From: Paludibacterium sp.
GTDB taxonomy: Bacteria; Pseudomonadota; Gammaproteobacteria; Burkholderiales; Chromobacteriaceae
Reading direction: 5' to 3'
Assembly (NCBI RefSeq): GCF_019232825.1
Contig: NZ_JAFAND010000080.1
Span: 1 to 53,683 of the forward strand
DNA: 53,683 bases
The notes under the pieces were generated by a model. That model did not search any database, was not told the origin of the DNA, and saw only the letters and a program-made list of their open reading frames with translations. Positions 36,884 to 46,075 of the stretch are shown here, one piece after another. The position numbers and the translations under genes were made by a program. Positions within the stretch are counted from its first letter, which is position 1, and each line of letters begins with the position of its first letter.

Positions 36884-37822
36884 TCACCCTTTATCGAAGG
36901 CCGCCCGGTAGCGTCGTGGCGATAGACCGGCGATGCGGCGGAATTTTTCGCGGAACGCGGAGGCCGAGCCGAAGCCCACTTCGGTGGCGACCTCCTCGAC
37001 CGACAGCGCGGTCGTCTCCAGCAACTGCTGCGCCCGCCTAACGCGCATCACCCCCAGCCACTGCAGCGGCGGCATGCCCGTCTGCTCGACAAAGCGCCGC
37101 GTCAATGTTCTGGGGCTCGTCAGCGCCCGCCGGGCCAGCTGGTCCAGCGTGATCGGCTCGGCCAAATGCCGCTGGGCCCAATCCATCAATGGCGACAAAA
37201 CGCCGGCGCCGATCAGCGCGTCGTTGGCGATGTACTGCGCCTGCCCGCCTTCGCGCACCAGCGGCACCACCGCCAGCTTGGCCGCCAGCGTGGCCAGTGC
37301 CGCGCCATGGTCCTGCCGCAACATGTACAGACACAGGTCGAGCCCGGCGGAAGCGCCGGCGGACGTCAGGATTTGTCCATTGTCGACAAACAGCACATTC
37401 GGATCGACCGTCACCGCGGGATAGCGCCGCGCCAATTCATCGGTGCCGCGCCAGTGCGTGGTTGCGGTCAAGCCATCCAGCAACCCCGCCTCGGCGAGCA
37501 CGAAGGCGCCGGTGCAAATGGAGGCAATGCGGCAGCCGTGCCGCGCCGCCGCCCGCAACACCGCGATCACCCGGGGGGAGACGGCCGCGCCGGGGTTTTC
37601 GATGCCGGCGACGATCAGGGTGTCGGCATCCCGCGCGCCCTCCAGACCGTATGGCGCCGTGAGGCCGAACAATCGATGGCGCACGCGCCGCGCCTCGCCG
37701 CAGACGCGCACTTGGTAAAGCGGCACGCCATCGCTTGACCGGGCGCGAGCAAATACGTCGCAGGGTGTCGCCACGTCGGAAGGAACGAAATCATGTAAAA
37801 CCAGCACTGCGATCTTGTGCAT
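36884..37822 (-). CDS. GlxA-family AraC-type regulator with DJ-1/PfpI domain
   Basis: A 312-residue transcriptional activator. The N-terminal DJ-1/PfpI-like domain (1-~175) holds IAVLVLHDFVPSDVATPCDVF, ASICTGAFVLAEAGLLDGL with the nucleophile-elbow Cys, and THWRGTDELARRYP. The C-terminal AraC/XylS HTH (~205-305) carries ITLDQLARRALTSPRTLTRRF and VEEVATEVGFGSASAFREKF. Regulators of this build (GlxA, FtrA, CdhR, GbdR-like) often sense amino-acid or quaternary-amine metabolites. It is divergent from the small ORF and membrane protein at 37923. Confidence 0.9.
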   Translation of the reverse strand: MHKIAVLVLHDFVPSDVATPCDVFARARSSDGVPLYQVRVCGEARRVRHRLFGLTAPYGLEGARDADTLIVAGIENPGAAVSPRVIAVLRAAARHGCRIASICTGAFVLAEAGLLDGLTATTHWRGTDELARRYPAVTVDPNVLFVDNGQILTSAGASAGLDLCLYMLRQDHGAALATLAAKLAVVPLVREGGQAQYIANDALIGAGVLSPLMDWAQRHLAEPITLDQLARRALTSPRTLTRRFVEQTGMPPLQWLGVMRVRRAQQLLETTALSVEEVATEVGFGSASAFREKFRRIAGLSPRRYRAAFDKG

Positions 37823-37922
37823 GATGAATTGGCCAAAAACCGTCGAATGTTGTCATTTTAGCCAATCGACGCGCGCCAGGCCAAAGCGGAATAATGGCCG
37901 CGACTGTCAACGGAGAATCCTC

Positions 37923-37988
37923 ATGGATGAACATAGCGGCGATTTGCAAAACTTACGCGGGCTGGCACGTCGAGGCGCGGCGTCATGA
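37923..37988 (+). CDS. Small ORF of 21 codons coupled to the downstream membrane protein
   Basis: The frame runs MDEHSGDLQNLRG and ends with a TGA that overlaps the next ATG as ATGA. GGAG stands 9 nt before its start. The overlap suggests translational coupling, as with leader peptides, but the frame could equally be the residue of a deleted gene. No similarity recognised. Confidence 0.35.
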   Translation: MDEHSGDLQNLRGLARRGAAS

Positions 37989-38383
37989 GCTACCTGTTGC
38001 TCAAAGGCGTGCACGTCGCGGCGGTATTGGTGTTCGTCAGCGGCTTACTGCTGCTGGCGATGGCGGGGGCGACGCGCAACTGGGCGCTGGCGCAGAAACT
38101 ACGGGCATGGGACCGCTATGCGACCTCGCCGGCATTGGCGCTGGTATGGCTCACGGGACTGAGCATCGCCACACAAGGTCATTGGTTCGGCGCGCTCTGG
38201 CTGTCGGTCAAACTCATCCTGGTGATCGGCCTGTCGGCGCTGCATGGCTGGCTGTCGGCGCGGATCAGGCGTTCGGCGCAGGCCGGACTCGCGACAGCCG
38301 GCTGGTTGACCGCCATACCGCAAGGACTCGTCATCGCCACGGCGCTCATCGCGCTGTTGGCCGTGACAAAACCGTTTTCCTAA
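37985..38383 (+). CDS. CopD/HemJ-like small membrane protein
   Basis: A 132-residue protein with four hydrophobic segments. The opening MSYLLLKGVHVAAVLVFVSGLLLL and the WLSVKLILVIGLSALHGWL segment (~72-92) match the pattern of HemJ/CopD-type four-helix membrane proteins, which bear conserved membrane histidines (His10 and His88 here). It is too divergent to call a protoporphyrinogen oxidase. Its start overlaps the stop of the 21-codon ORF. It converges on the methyltransferase gene with 15 bp between the stops. Confidence 0.7.
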   Translation: MSYLLLKGVHVAAVLVFVSGLLLLAMAGATRNWALAQKLRAWDRYATSPALALVWLTGLSIATQGHWFGALWLSVKLILVIGLSALHGWLSARIRRSAQAGLATAGWLTAIPQGLVIATALIALLAVTKPFS

Positions 38384-38398
38384 CGCCGTCGGGCTCGG

Positions 38399-39073
38399 TC
38401 AATACACGCCCGGGAACAGGCGCCAACGCACACGGGCGCGGTAAGCGGCATAGCCGGGCAATTGCGCCGCCAGTAGCGCTTCTTCGTCGGCCAGACGCCA
38501 AGCGAACGCCAGAATCGCCACGGCGGCGGGAAGAAGCCCCCACCAAGACCCCAGCGCCAGCGGCAGGCCCACGGTATAGATCGCCGCGCCGGCATACATC
38601 GGGTGGCGCACGACGGCGTAGGGACCGGTATCGATGACCCGCTGGCCATCGACCACTTGCACGGTGGCAGAGCCGAACGCATTGACCTGGAACACCCGAT
38701 AGGTCAGCCCCATGCACGCCAACACCAGCGCCTCGCCCACCAGGCACAGCCAGACGGGCACGGCCGACCAGCCGAAGCGACGGTCCAGCGCGGGCACCAG
38801 ATAGCCGGCGAATACCGCTGCGAACAACAAGGCGGCGATCACCTTTTGGATCGGCCGCGACTCCGCTCTCGGCCCGCCCTTCAAGCGGCTTTCGCGCAGC
38901 AACGGATCTTGGCCGATCAGCCACACGTACGGCAGGCCGGAGAAGAACAGGACCGCCAGCAGCAGCCAGGCCTGCCAATAGGCGGCCGTCCCCGCCGCCA
39001 GCAGCAGGCCGAGGCCGATGACGGCGAGCGATATCACGTCCCGCCAGAAGATTTTCATCACGGAAGAAGTCAT
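38399..39073 (-). CDS. Isoprenylcysteine methyltransferase-like membrane protein
   Basis: A 224-residue integral membrane protein of the ICMT/PEMT-like methyltransferase group. About five helices lead to a C-terminal conserved region: DTGPYAVVRHPMYAGA near 147, LGSWWGL near 173, and RLADEEALLAAQLPGYAAYRARVR near 193-216. These form the SAM-binding part in the family. Bacterial members have unknown substrates, since bacteria lack prenylated CaaX proteins. The start at 39073 is chosen over 39094; neither has a strong ribosome site. Confidence 0.82.
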   Translation of the reverse strand: MTSSVMKIFWRDVISLAVIGLGLLLAAGTAAYWQAWLLLAVLFFSGLPYVWLIGQDPLLRESRLKGGPRAESRPIQKVIAALLFAAVFAGYLVPALDRRFGWSAVPVWLCLVGEALVLACMGLTYRVFQVNAFGSATVQVVDGQRVIDTGPYAVVRHPMYAGAAIYTVGLPLALGSWWGLLPAAVAILAFAWRLADEEALLAAQLPGYAAYRARVRWRLFPGVY

Positions 39074-39155
39074 GGTTGCGAACCCGCCCCCCACCCATCA
39101 TCAGGGGCTATGAATTTGCCGAAATCGGGATCAGAATACCCTCGGGCACGTCAGA

Positions 39156-39176
39156 ATCCATACTCTTAGTATGGAT
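39156..39176. promoter_or_regulatory. Palindrome ATCCATACT-CTT-AGTATGGAT
   Basis: Perfect 9-bp arms with a 3-nt centre stand between the divergent methyltransferase gene (start 39073) and the gene at 39310. The sequence looks like an operator half-site pair rather than a terminator, since no U-tract follows. The protein that would bind it is unknown. The rest of 39074-39309 contains no other clear signal. Confidence 0.45.
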
Positions 39177-39309
39177 AATTTTCGGACCCAGCTGTATCTC
39201 CTGCAACAGGTTGCGACTCACGAAAGTAGCCAGGCGAAAGCCCGCTGGCCGCTGCCGGTGTCACCCGCCGGCAACCACGAGCGTACTTAACCGAGCATTG
39301 GAGATGACG

Positions 39310-39741
39310 ATGAATACCATTTCTGTATCACTGACCGATCAGCAACTCGATGCGATTCGAGAAGAACTCGCCGAGTTCATCAATCTGGGCCACCGCCTGG
39401 GCATTGAATTCCCGCCGCCCTCCCTTGAAGAGTACCTCACGGCCAAAGTCACCGGAGACGCGTCGCCGCTGATCACCCGCTGCTGCACCCAAATCACCAA
39501 GATCGGCGCCGAGCGCATAGGCGTCGCCTTCAATGACGTTTTGCGCATGGCCCGGCCTTTTGGCTTCGTCATGGTTTCCACCAGCGACGACACCATTGCC
39601 ATCAACAACAAGGCCAAGCAGCTGGCCGAACGGCTGGTGACCCAATTCGGCTTTAGCCCGGCGTCCGCGCAGGCGATGGCCGAGGCGCTGGTTGCGTCGA
39701 CCTATTCCGTCAGTGAATTCGCCTCCGACCCGGCAAGCTGA
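39310..39741 (+). CDS. Conserved-looking protein of unknown function
   Basis: A 143-residue soluble protein beginning MNTISVSLTDQQLDAIREEL. It is acidic and helix-rich, with a Cys pair (RCC) at ~57-59 and an Asp/Thr-rich turn TSDDTIAINNKAKQ at ~97. GGAG lies 8 nt before the ATG at 39310. No signal peptide or membrane segment is present. A terminator hairpin follows ~80 bp after the stop, so it is monocistronic. I recognise no family. Confidence 0.68.
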   Translation: MNTISVSLTDQQLDAIREELAEFINLGHRLGIEFPPPSLEEYLTAKVTGDASPLITRCCTQITKIGAERIGVAFNDVLRMARPFGFVMVSTSDDTIAINNKAKQLAERLVTQFGFSPASAQAMAEALVASTYSVSEFASDPAS

Positions 39742-39819
39742 TTGCCGTTCCCTGCCGTCCTTTGCCACGACCGCTGAGCCACACGCTCCCCCAGCGATCG
39801 CCGTAACACGATGCAAAGC

Positions 39820-39845
39820 CAGCCCCGCCCATCGGCGGGGCTTTC
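39820..39845 (+). terminator. Intrinsic terminator after the 143-aa gene
   Basis: AGCCCCGCC and its complement form a 9-bp stem around a CATC loop, followed by TTTCG. The U-tract is short, but stem strength and position support termination. Confidence 0.7.
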
Positions 39846-39968
39846 GCTGCCGAAACCTTTTGCGGGCAGACTTCTCCTCCCCAACACCCCAATCGTATTA
39901 CTGTGCTAGTTTTAATGTGACAACGTAATAACAACTCGATAGCACCCCTTTCCTCTTAAGGGACCAAC

Positions 39969-41396
39969 ATGATCTTCTGGCGTAAAAAAGAGAACACAGC
40001 GGAAGCGCGACCTGAAGAAAGTCAAAAACAACAGGTCGATGGCTCGGCGGGGACCTTGGCGGCAAACTTCAACGAGATGGGATTGGGCCTGGCGCAAGTC
40101 TGCTACCGGCTCAACCGGCTGACGCAGGACGCGGATAAAGTCGTTTCGCAATCGGCTTTGATCCGGCAGGAATCCGGCGCCATCCGCTCGCTCTCCGCGG
40201 CGGTGAATGGCCACGCCCATGACGCCACCGAGGCCGCCAACCGCACCCGCAGCAAAGCGGAAGCCGGGTCCGTCAGGCTGATGCATACCGTTACGCGCAT
40301 GCAGAGCATGTCGGCGCAAGCGGGCGACTCCGAGGTCTTGTTGAAAGCCCTGTCCGCTCAGATCGACCAAGTGCTGCGCGCGTCGGCCAACATCCAGCTG
40401 ATCGCCCAGCAAACGAACCTGCTGGCGTTGAATGCCGCCATCGAGGCGGCGCGCGCCGGGGAGGCCGGCCGAGGTTTCGCCGTGGTGGCCGACGAGGTGC
40501 GCAAGCTGGCCAATCTCGCCGCCAGTTCGTCATCCGACATCACCTCGATCATCACCACCGTGCGCGCCAACACCGAACAGGCGGTCAGCACCATCAGCCA
40601 GCTGTCCGGCGAAGCGAAAGAGGTGTCGACCACCGCGGCCGACATCGGCGCCGAACTGGGCGACATCCTCAAGGATGCGATTCAAACCGCCGAGTTGGTC
40701 GACAATATCTATCATGGCGCCGATAAAACCGCCGCCTCGGCCGAGGTCATCGCCAACCAGGCGGAGAGCAGCCATGGGCTGATGGCCACCTTCCAGCAGG
40801 AGCTCACCGCGGCGGCGGATCTATCCGATAAGCCGGGCGAGCAGATTTTCCGGCAAATGGTGCGGCAGGGCATGCCGGTGAACCACCGCCGGATCTTCGA
40901 AGTGGCCAGCAACGCCGCCAAGGAGATCGGCGCGCTGTTTTCCAAGCTATTGGCGGAGGGGCGCATCAATCGCGCCGCGTTGTTCTCCAATCAATACACC
41001 CCCATTCCCAACACCCAGCCGGTCAAGTACGGCACGCCGTTCGACAAGTTGCTGGACGACGTCCTGCCCGCCATCCAAGAGCCGATTCTGCAGCAGCACG
41101 CGGACATCGTCTTCGCCATCGTCACCGATAAAAACGGCTACGTGCCGACCCACAACCGCCGTTTCAGCCAGCCGCTGACGGGCGACCCGCAAAAGGATCT
41201 GGTGGGCAACCGCACCAAGCGGCTGTTCAACGACCGCACCGGCAAGCGCTGCGGCTCGCACACCCAGGACATGCTGATTCAAACCTACCAGCGCGACACC
41301 GGCGAGGTGATGCACGACCTGTCGGTGCCGATCTACGTCAACGGCGAGCACTGGGGAGGATTCCGGGTGGGGTATAAACCGGAAGCCGCGGCCTAG
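39969..41396 (+). CDS. Cytoplasmic methyl-accepting chemotaxis protein with C-terminal sensor domain
   Basis: A 475-residue chemoreceptor without any membrane segment. The MCP signalling hairpin is central-left: [22 protein letters not shown] starts near residue 143 and continues [15 protein letters not shown]. Instead of a N-terminal periplasmic sensor, a ~150-residue domain lies after the hairpin (about 320-470). It contains [20 protein letters not shown] and [17 protein letters not shown], the pattern of a Cache-like small-molecule domain. Such inverted receptors act in cytoplasmic arrays. AAGGGA is 7 nt before the ATG. A strong terminator follows. Confidence 0.88.
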   Translation: MIFWRKKENTAEARPEESQKQQVDGSAGTLAANFNEMGLGLAQVCYRLNRLTQDADKVVSQSALIRQESGAIRSLSAAVNGHAHDATEAANRTRSKAEAGSVRLMHTVTRMQSMSAQAGDSEVLLKALSAQIDQVLRASANIQLIAQQTNLLALNAAIEAARAGEAGRGFAVVADEVRKLANLAASSSSDITSIITTVRANTEQAVSTISQLSGEAKEVSTTAADIGAELGDILKDAIQTAELVDNIYHGADKTAASAEVIANQAESSHGLMATFQQELTAAADLSDKPGEQIFRQMVRQGMPVNHRRIFEVASNAAKEIGALFSKLLAEGRINRAALFSNQYTPIPNTQPVKYGTPFDKLLDDVLPAIQEPILQQHADIVFAIVTDKNGYVPTHNRRFSQPLTGDPQKDLVGNRTKRLFNDRTGKRCGSHTQDMLIQTYQRDTGEVMHDLSVPIYVNGEHWGGFRVGYKPEAAA

Positions 41397-41416
41397 GGTC
41401 TGTCAACAAATCGATT

Positions 41417-41455
41417 GCAGGGCGCCATCCGTCATAGGGCGCCCTGCTCCTTTTT
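41417..41455 (+). terminator. Intrinsic terminator of the chemoreceptor gene
   Basis: GCAGGGCGCC (41417-41426) pairs perfectly with GGCGCCCTGC (41438-41447) over an 11-nt loop, followed by TCCTTTTTC. Confidence 0.85.
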
Positions 41456-41598
41456 CGGGCGGCAGGGGCTTATTTGCAAACCTGCGGCGAGCTGCACCAT
41501 TTCACATTCAATGCGATTGCCACGTTTTAACGTAGCCCGGATCTGCTTCAACGCAAATCGGGAGCGCGCATCCGCAATCCAACACAAAGGAAAACGAA

Positions 41599-41904
41599 AT
41601 GGTCACCTTGAATAGCATCCCTGTCTCAAATCCGTTCCAAGTCCGGCTCATGTTGTACAACGGCGTGAATGCCGTGGCATCGATCGAACCGGAGGATGCT
41701 CAAACCATCACCAAGAGCTTCGATCGCATCGTACTCGTGCCCGGAGGCGGCGCACACGCTGTCTATACGCAATCGACCGCAGGCAACTTCACCATCTCGC
41801 CGGGTTATGTCGCCTCGTTTACACAAGCGGGCACGACCATCCGTATGGAGTGCATCAATCCTCTGCCGCCCGCGACCACCACTGTCATCAATTTCACCAG
41901 GTAG
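41599..41904 (+). CDS. Small beta-rich protein of unknown function
   Basis: A 101-residue protein beginning MVTLNSIPVSNPFQVRLML. It has no signal peptide, few charged residues and an alternating hydrophobic/Ser-Thr pattern that predicts an all-beta fold. AAGGA stands well placed before the ATG. It lies alone between two intrinsic terminators (41417-41455 and 41926-41947), so it is its own transcription unit. A small lectin-like or surface beta-sandwich is possible, but I recognise no family. Confidence 0.68.
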   Translation: MVTLNSIPVSNPFQVRLMLYNGVNAVASIEPEDAQTITKSFDRIVLVPGGGAHAVYTQSTAGNFTISPGYVASFTQAGTTIRMECINPLPPATTTVINFTR

Positions 41905-41925
41905 CACGCTGAATACAGGTGACGC

Positions 41926-41947
41926 GCCCCACTTCAGTGGGGCTTTT
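41926..41947 (+). terminator. Intrinsic terminator of the 101-aa gene
   Basis: GCCCCACT and AGTGGGGC form an 8-bp stem around a TC loop (possibly opening to a larger loop), followed directly by TTTT, 22 bp after the stop codon. Confidence 0.85.
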
Positions 41948-42100
41948 CAACCTGAGCCCATCGGACAAGAGACTGTGCGTTGGCTCAGCGAACGCATGCG
42001 CCCCCTCCGCTTGCCCACGACGCATCCGACTGATGTAGCGCATTCATTACAACAATGCCCACGCGGATAATGGCCTGGACTCTTTGCCAAGAGATCGGCC

Positions 42101-43147
42101 ATGCTGACCTTTCCCATGCCTGGGGGCATCCGCCACAAGACCGTTTCGTCACGGTTGATCGGCAATTTCATGCACATGGCGCGCCGCATCGGCATCGCCG
42201 AGGCGGAATTCTGCCGGCTGACCGGCATCACCGCCGATGACCTGGAGGCGCGCGACGGCCGCTTGGCCGGCGATAAGCACCTGCGCATGCTGCGTCTGGC
42301 CGAGCAGACCCCCTTCGCCCTCAGCGATTTGCCGCCATCGCTGGAAGCCATCTATCCGCACTATCCCGAGCTGGCCGCGCTGTGGAGCGTGAGCCGCACC
42401 CCCCGGCTGGGCGTGGTCCGTTATGTCGAGCATCGCGGCCTGATCGGCGAGGTGGACAGCGTCATTCTGGAACAGACGCAACACAGTATCCGGCTTGAAT
42501 ACGTGAACGAAGCGGGCATGCCGCGCTCGGCGGCCAGCGCCTTGAGTAATTTCGTGCTGGTGCTGAACATCCTGCGGCACTTGCTGGATGGCGCGCCGTG
42601 CCAGGTTGAGATCGAGCTGCAGCACACGCTGGACGTCCCCGCCGTCGACATCGCGCAGCACCTCGGCGTCCGCGTGCGCTTCAACCGCCCCGCCAACCGC
42701 TTCACTTGCGCGTCCGACGCGCTGGACACGGTCTACCGCCTGCATCAACCGCTGGTTGAGCGCCATTTGCAGGCGCAAGTGGAGGCGGCGCGGCAGCGTC
42801 TATCCCGGCGGGAAAACTTCTACGAGCAAGTCTATGCCGCGCTGCAAGCGCGCCTGCACATGCCGGCCGGCGCCAGCGACAGCGAACAGGCGCTGCAAGC
42901 GCTGTGCCGGCAATTCGATGTGTCGCGCTGGACCTTGCTGCGCCGCTTGAAGCAAGACGGCAGCACCTTTCAATCGCTTTGGTCGCGTCTGCGCGCCCAG
43001 GAAGCGCACAGACTGCTGAGTGAAACGACCATGGCGATCGGCGACATCAGCGCACGGCTGGGCTTCCGCTCGCAAAGCGCCTTATCGCGCTTTTTCCGGG
43101 CGAACTGGGGGCTGTCGCCCGCCCAGTTCCGCACCGGTCACAGATAA
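42101..43147 (+). CDS. AraC-family transcriptional regulator (arabinose-binding-like N domain)
   Basis: A 348-residue regulator of the OruR/ArgR-like AraC group. An N-terminal ligand domain (about 20-210) opens with MARRIGIAEAEFCRLTGITADDLEARDGRLAGD. The C-terminal AraC HTH (~245-345) holds ALCRQFDVSRWTLLRRLKQDG and MAIGDISARLGFRSQSALSRFF, ending with WGLSPAQFR. The exact start is uncertain: 42101 is the first ATG with a weak AAGAGA site. Its last 10 bp overlap the 3' end of the convergent beta-glucosidase gene. Confidence 0.87.
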   Translation: MLTFPMPGGIRHKTVSSRLIGNFMHMARRIGIAEAEFCRLTGITADDLEARDGRLAGDKHLRMLRLAEQTPFALSDLPPSLEAIYPHYPELAALWSVSRTPRLGVVRYVEHRGLIGEVDSVILEQTQHSIRLEYVNEAGMPRSAASALSNFVLVLNILRHLLDGAPCQVEIELQHTLDVPAVDIAQHLGVRVRFNRPANRFTCASDALDTVYRLHQPLVERHLQAQVEAARQRLSRRENFYEQVYAALQARLHMPAGASDSEQALQALCRQFDVSRWTLLRRLKQDGSTFQSLWSRLRAQEAHRLLSETTMAIGDISARLGFRSQSALSRFFRANWGLSPAQFRTGHR

Positions 43148-45375
43148 CCACCATCCTCGCGCACCGTTGCGCCAAGGGCCGCCGCGTCGCGGGAGGACGT
43201 CCCCACCGCCAGGCCGACCGGGCCAGCGGGCATGCGCCAGCGATGCGCCGACACGTCCCATATCGCCAGGCGCTGCGGCGCCACCTCGATCGTCACGCGG
43301 CGCGTCTCGCCCGGCGCCAGCATGACCTTCTGCCAAGCCACGAGGCGCTTGGGCGGTTCGCCGCTCAACGCCGGCAGATTGGCGTAAACCTGGGCCACCT
43401 CCGCGCCGGCGCGGTTGCCGGTATTACGCAGCGTGACGCGCAAGGTCACACCGCCATCTGCGCCCCGTCGCGACTGTAGCCCGCTCAAGCCGAAATGCGT
43501 ATAGGACAGGCCATAACCGAAGGGAAACAGCGGCGCGATGTCCTGGGCGTCAAACCAGCGGTACCCCATGCGCAAGCCTTCGCCGTACACCACGTCGGCG
43601 GTACTGGCTGAAATCAGCTTTTGCGGCAGATCGGCATCGCGTTGCGGGAAAGTCAGCGGCAGCTTGCCCGAGGGATTGACGTCGCCGAATAGCACGCGCG
43701 CCAGCGCCGGGCCACCTTCCATGCCGGGGTACCAGGCGTCGAGCACCGCCGACACCTGCCCGATCCAAGGCATGGTCACCGCCGTGCCGTTCTCCAGCAC
43801 CACCACCGTGCGCTTGGCGCGTGCCGCCACGGCGCGGATCAGCGCTTCCTGGTCATACGATTGATTGGCCGCATCGGTCTCGGCATTGGGTAGCGTCAGC
43901 GACGGCAGGTCCATGCCTTCGCTGCTCCACTGCGTGGCGAAGACGATGGCCACATCCGCCTGGGCGGCGGCATCGGCGGCCGCGGCAACGTCATGGCCGT
44001 CCAGATAGCTAAACGACATCCCCGGGGCACGCGCGCGCAGCGCGGCCAGCGGCGAGGACTTGAACCAGGTGGCGCAGCCGGTCATGAAATGATCCGAGCC
44101 GATCGCGGCTTGCGGTTGCAGACAGGCCACGGCGTTATCGGGGGACGGTGCGGCGCCGCTCGACTGCACGCCGGACCCGCCGGACCCGCCGCCCGCCAGC
44201 ACCCCGGCGTCGGCATGGCCGCCGATCACCGCCACGGAGCGAATCCGCGCCGGATCCAACGGCAAAGTGGCGCCATCGTTCTTGAGCAGCACCATCGACT
44301 GCTCGGCCACCTCGCGCGCCAGTGCATGGCCGGCCGCCACGTCGATTACGCCGCCACGCGCGGGCGGGTTCGCCACGATGCCGAATTTGACCATAGTGCG
44401 CAGCTTGCGGCGCACCATGTCATCCAAGCGCGATACCGGCACACGGCCATCCAGCACCGCTGCCTTCAGCCACTGATTGAAATGGCTGTGCACCCCGAAA
44501 TTCACCGCGTTGTCGTCTTGCGAGCCAGGTTCCTCCTCATCCAGCCCCGCCAACGCGGCCGGCACCGTGTCGGTGACCGCCATCAGCCAATCCGACTGCA
44601 CCGTGCCCTTGAAACCCCACTGCCCTTTGAGCACGTCCGTCAGCAGCACCTTGTTCTGGCAGCTCTTGCTGCCGTTGACCAAGTTGTAAGCGCACATGAC
44701 ATTGCCAACCCCGCCTTCCTTGACCGCAATCTCGAACGGCAGCAGCGACAGTTCGTGCAAGGTGCGCTCGTCGACCACCGAGTTGGAGGTAAAGCGCTGG
44801 GTTTCCTGATCGTTGGCGGCAAAGTGCTTGACGGTGGCGATCACGCCTTGCGACTGGGTGCCCCGGGTGCGCGCGGCGGACAGCACGCCGGCCAGCACCG
44901 GGTCTTCGCCCAGGTATTCGAAGGTGCGGCCGTTACGCGGCTCGCGCGCGAGATCGATGCCGCCGCCCAGCCCCTCGCCAAAGCCAAGAGCGCGCAGCTC
45001 CTTGGCGATTTGGGCGCCGTAACGCTGCGCCAGGTACGGGTCCCAGCTTGCGGCCAACGCCAATGGTGCGGGAAATTGCGTCGCCTGACTCTTGGGCACG
45101 TTCAGACCGCCGACGCCCCCGGCCGAATCCGCGCTCGCCAGCGCCGGAATCCCCAAGCGGGGAATGCCGGGAATGTAGCTGGCCCCACCCACCGGCGACG
45201 GCATCCCCACCCCATGCACCATCTGGATTTTTTCGTCCAGCGTCATCCGTTTCACCCATGCGGCCGCCTGCGCGTCCGCCCGCGCGTCCGAAATGGCGGG
45301 CGCAGCGCTGGCGGCATGCAGCATGCCGACGGCAAGCAAAGCGCAACACACGCGGGTCAATCGTCTGGATGGCAT
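43138..45375 (-). CDS. Glycoside hydrolase family 3 beta-glucosidase, secreted
   Basis: A 745-residue exported GH3 enzyme that removes beta-linked glucosyl residues from the non-reducing ends of oligosaccharides. A Sec signal peptide (MPSRRLTRVCCALLAVGMLHAASA) precedes the (alpha/beta)8 domain. The nucleophile is Asp262 in GTVQSDWLM, and VKHFAANDQET marks the substrate-binding Lys-His. The GH3_C domain (VLLKNDGATLPL, GTAVTMPW, AWYPGMEGG) and a fibronectin-III-like domain (~640-735) follow. The ATG at 45375 starts the signal peptide. It is probably periplasmic. It converges on the AraC gene with a 10-bp overlap. Confidence 0.93.
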   Translation of the reverse strand: MPSRRLTRVCCALLAVGMLHAASAAPAISDARADAQAAAWVKRMTLDEKIQMVHGVGMPSPVGGASYIPGIPRLGIPALASADSAGGVGGLNVPKSQATQFPAPLALAASWDPYLAQRYGAQIAKELRALGFGEGLGGGIDLAREPRNGRTFEYLGEDPVLAGVLSAARTRGTQSQGVIATVKHFAANDQETQRFTSNSVVDERTLHELSLLPFEIAVKEGGVGNVMCAYNLVNGSKSCQNKVLLTDVLKGQWGFKGTVQSDWLMAVTDTVPAALAGLDEEEPGSQDDNAVNFGVHSHFNQWLKAAVLDGRVPVSRLDDMVRRKLRTMVKFGIVANPPARGGVIDVAAGHALAREVAEQSMVLLKNDGATLPLDPARIRSVAVIGGHADAGVLAGGGSGGSGVQSSGAAPSPDNAVACLQPQAAIGSDHFMTGCATWFKSSPLAALRARAPGMSFSYLDGHDVAAAADAAAQADVAIVFATQWSSEGMDLPSLTLPNAETDAANQSYDQEALIRAVAARAKRTVVVLENGTAVTMPWIGQVSAVLDAWYPGMEGGPALARVLFGDVNPSGKLPLTFPQRDADLPQKLISASTADVVYGEGLRMGYRWFDAQDIAPLFPFGYGLSYTHFGLSGLQSRRGADGGVTLRVTLRNTGNRAGAEVAQVYANLPALSGEPPKRLVAWQKVMLAPGETRRVTIEVAPQRLAIWDVSAHRWRMPAGPVGLAVGTSSRDAAALGATVREDGGYL

Positions 45376-45458
45376 GGCTAGGCTCCTGAATGGGCAATGA
45401 AATTGTCCAAGAGCCTAGCATGGGGCCAGACGGTGGTTTTACCTTGGGGGAGCGTGCT

Positions 45459-46004
45459 TTAACCGCTAGGGGCGAAAGGCGAAAATTCTGTCCCGATGGC
45501 TGACGACTTCGGCATCACCGGATAATTCGGCTTACGAGTGCCGACGATCGTGTTTTGGATCACCAGTTCCACGTCCGGCGTCTGCTTGACGAAGGCCTCG
45601 ATACCCGCCACAACCACCTTGCCGTGCACGCAACCTTCGACGTAGACAAAGCGGCGCTGCACGGTGATCCACAAGCTGGCATCGGCAAAGCGGCGGCTTT
45701 GGGCAAACCGGCGCTGCAGATCCTTGCCGATGTCGGCGTCGTACATATAGGCATTCGGCTTCTTGCACTTTCCCGCCAGCCAGCAACTGGTGCCGCGCTC
45801 CACGCGCGAATGCTCTTGCAGCTTCATATCCGTTTCGGCAATGAAGGGGCCCAGCGGCCGAGGGCAGTTGGCAATACGATCGCGCACCTGAAAGAAGGGG
45901 TCGTTGAACCAGTTTTTGAGCGGCGGCGCGCCCGACGCTGCCGTACTGGCAAGCAGTACCAGACAGCAGCCGAGCCGGCGGATGGCGTAAGAGGGCAATC
46001 GCAC
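45459..46004 (-). CDS. Exported BON-domain-like protein
   Basis: A 181-residue exported protein. Counting from the GTG at 46004, a signal peptide (VRLPSYAIRRLGCCLVLLAS) leads to a ~60-residue Cys-containing stretch. A C-terminal BON-like fold follows: RFADASLWITVQRRFVYVEG, then VVAGIEAFVKQTPDVELVIQNTIVG. BON domains associate with membranes or phospholipid. GGGGG lies 8 nt before this GTG. The open frame extends to 46097, but its first residues are translated from the REP element and are not credible. Confidence 0.68.
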   Translation of the reverse strand: MRLPSYAIRRLGCCLVLLASTAASGAPPLKNWFNDPFFQVRDRIANCPRPLGPFIAETDMKLQEHSRVERGTSCWLAGKCKKPNAYMYDADIGKDLQRRFAQSRRFADASLWITVQRRFVYVEGCVHGKVVVAGIEAFVKQTPDVELVIQNTIVGTRKPNYPVMPKSSAIGTEFSPFAPSG

Positions 46005-46075
46005 GGAGACCCCCACAGATCGGTTGGATGATTTCTCAGTGTAGTGGGTTGCGGGACGGCTTTCTCTCCAGTCTT

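Noticed and set aside
39180-39309. A possible riboswitch in the leader of the 143-residue gene
   Set aside because: The region is GC-rich with a GGCGAAAGCC mini-hairpin, but it fits no riboswitch consensus I can recall.
18671-41405. A shared CTAGGG..CTGTC string near stop codons at 18675, 30936 and 41394
   Set aside because: The match is only about 10-12 bp and includes the stop codon, too short to call a repeat family by eye.
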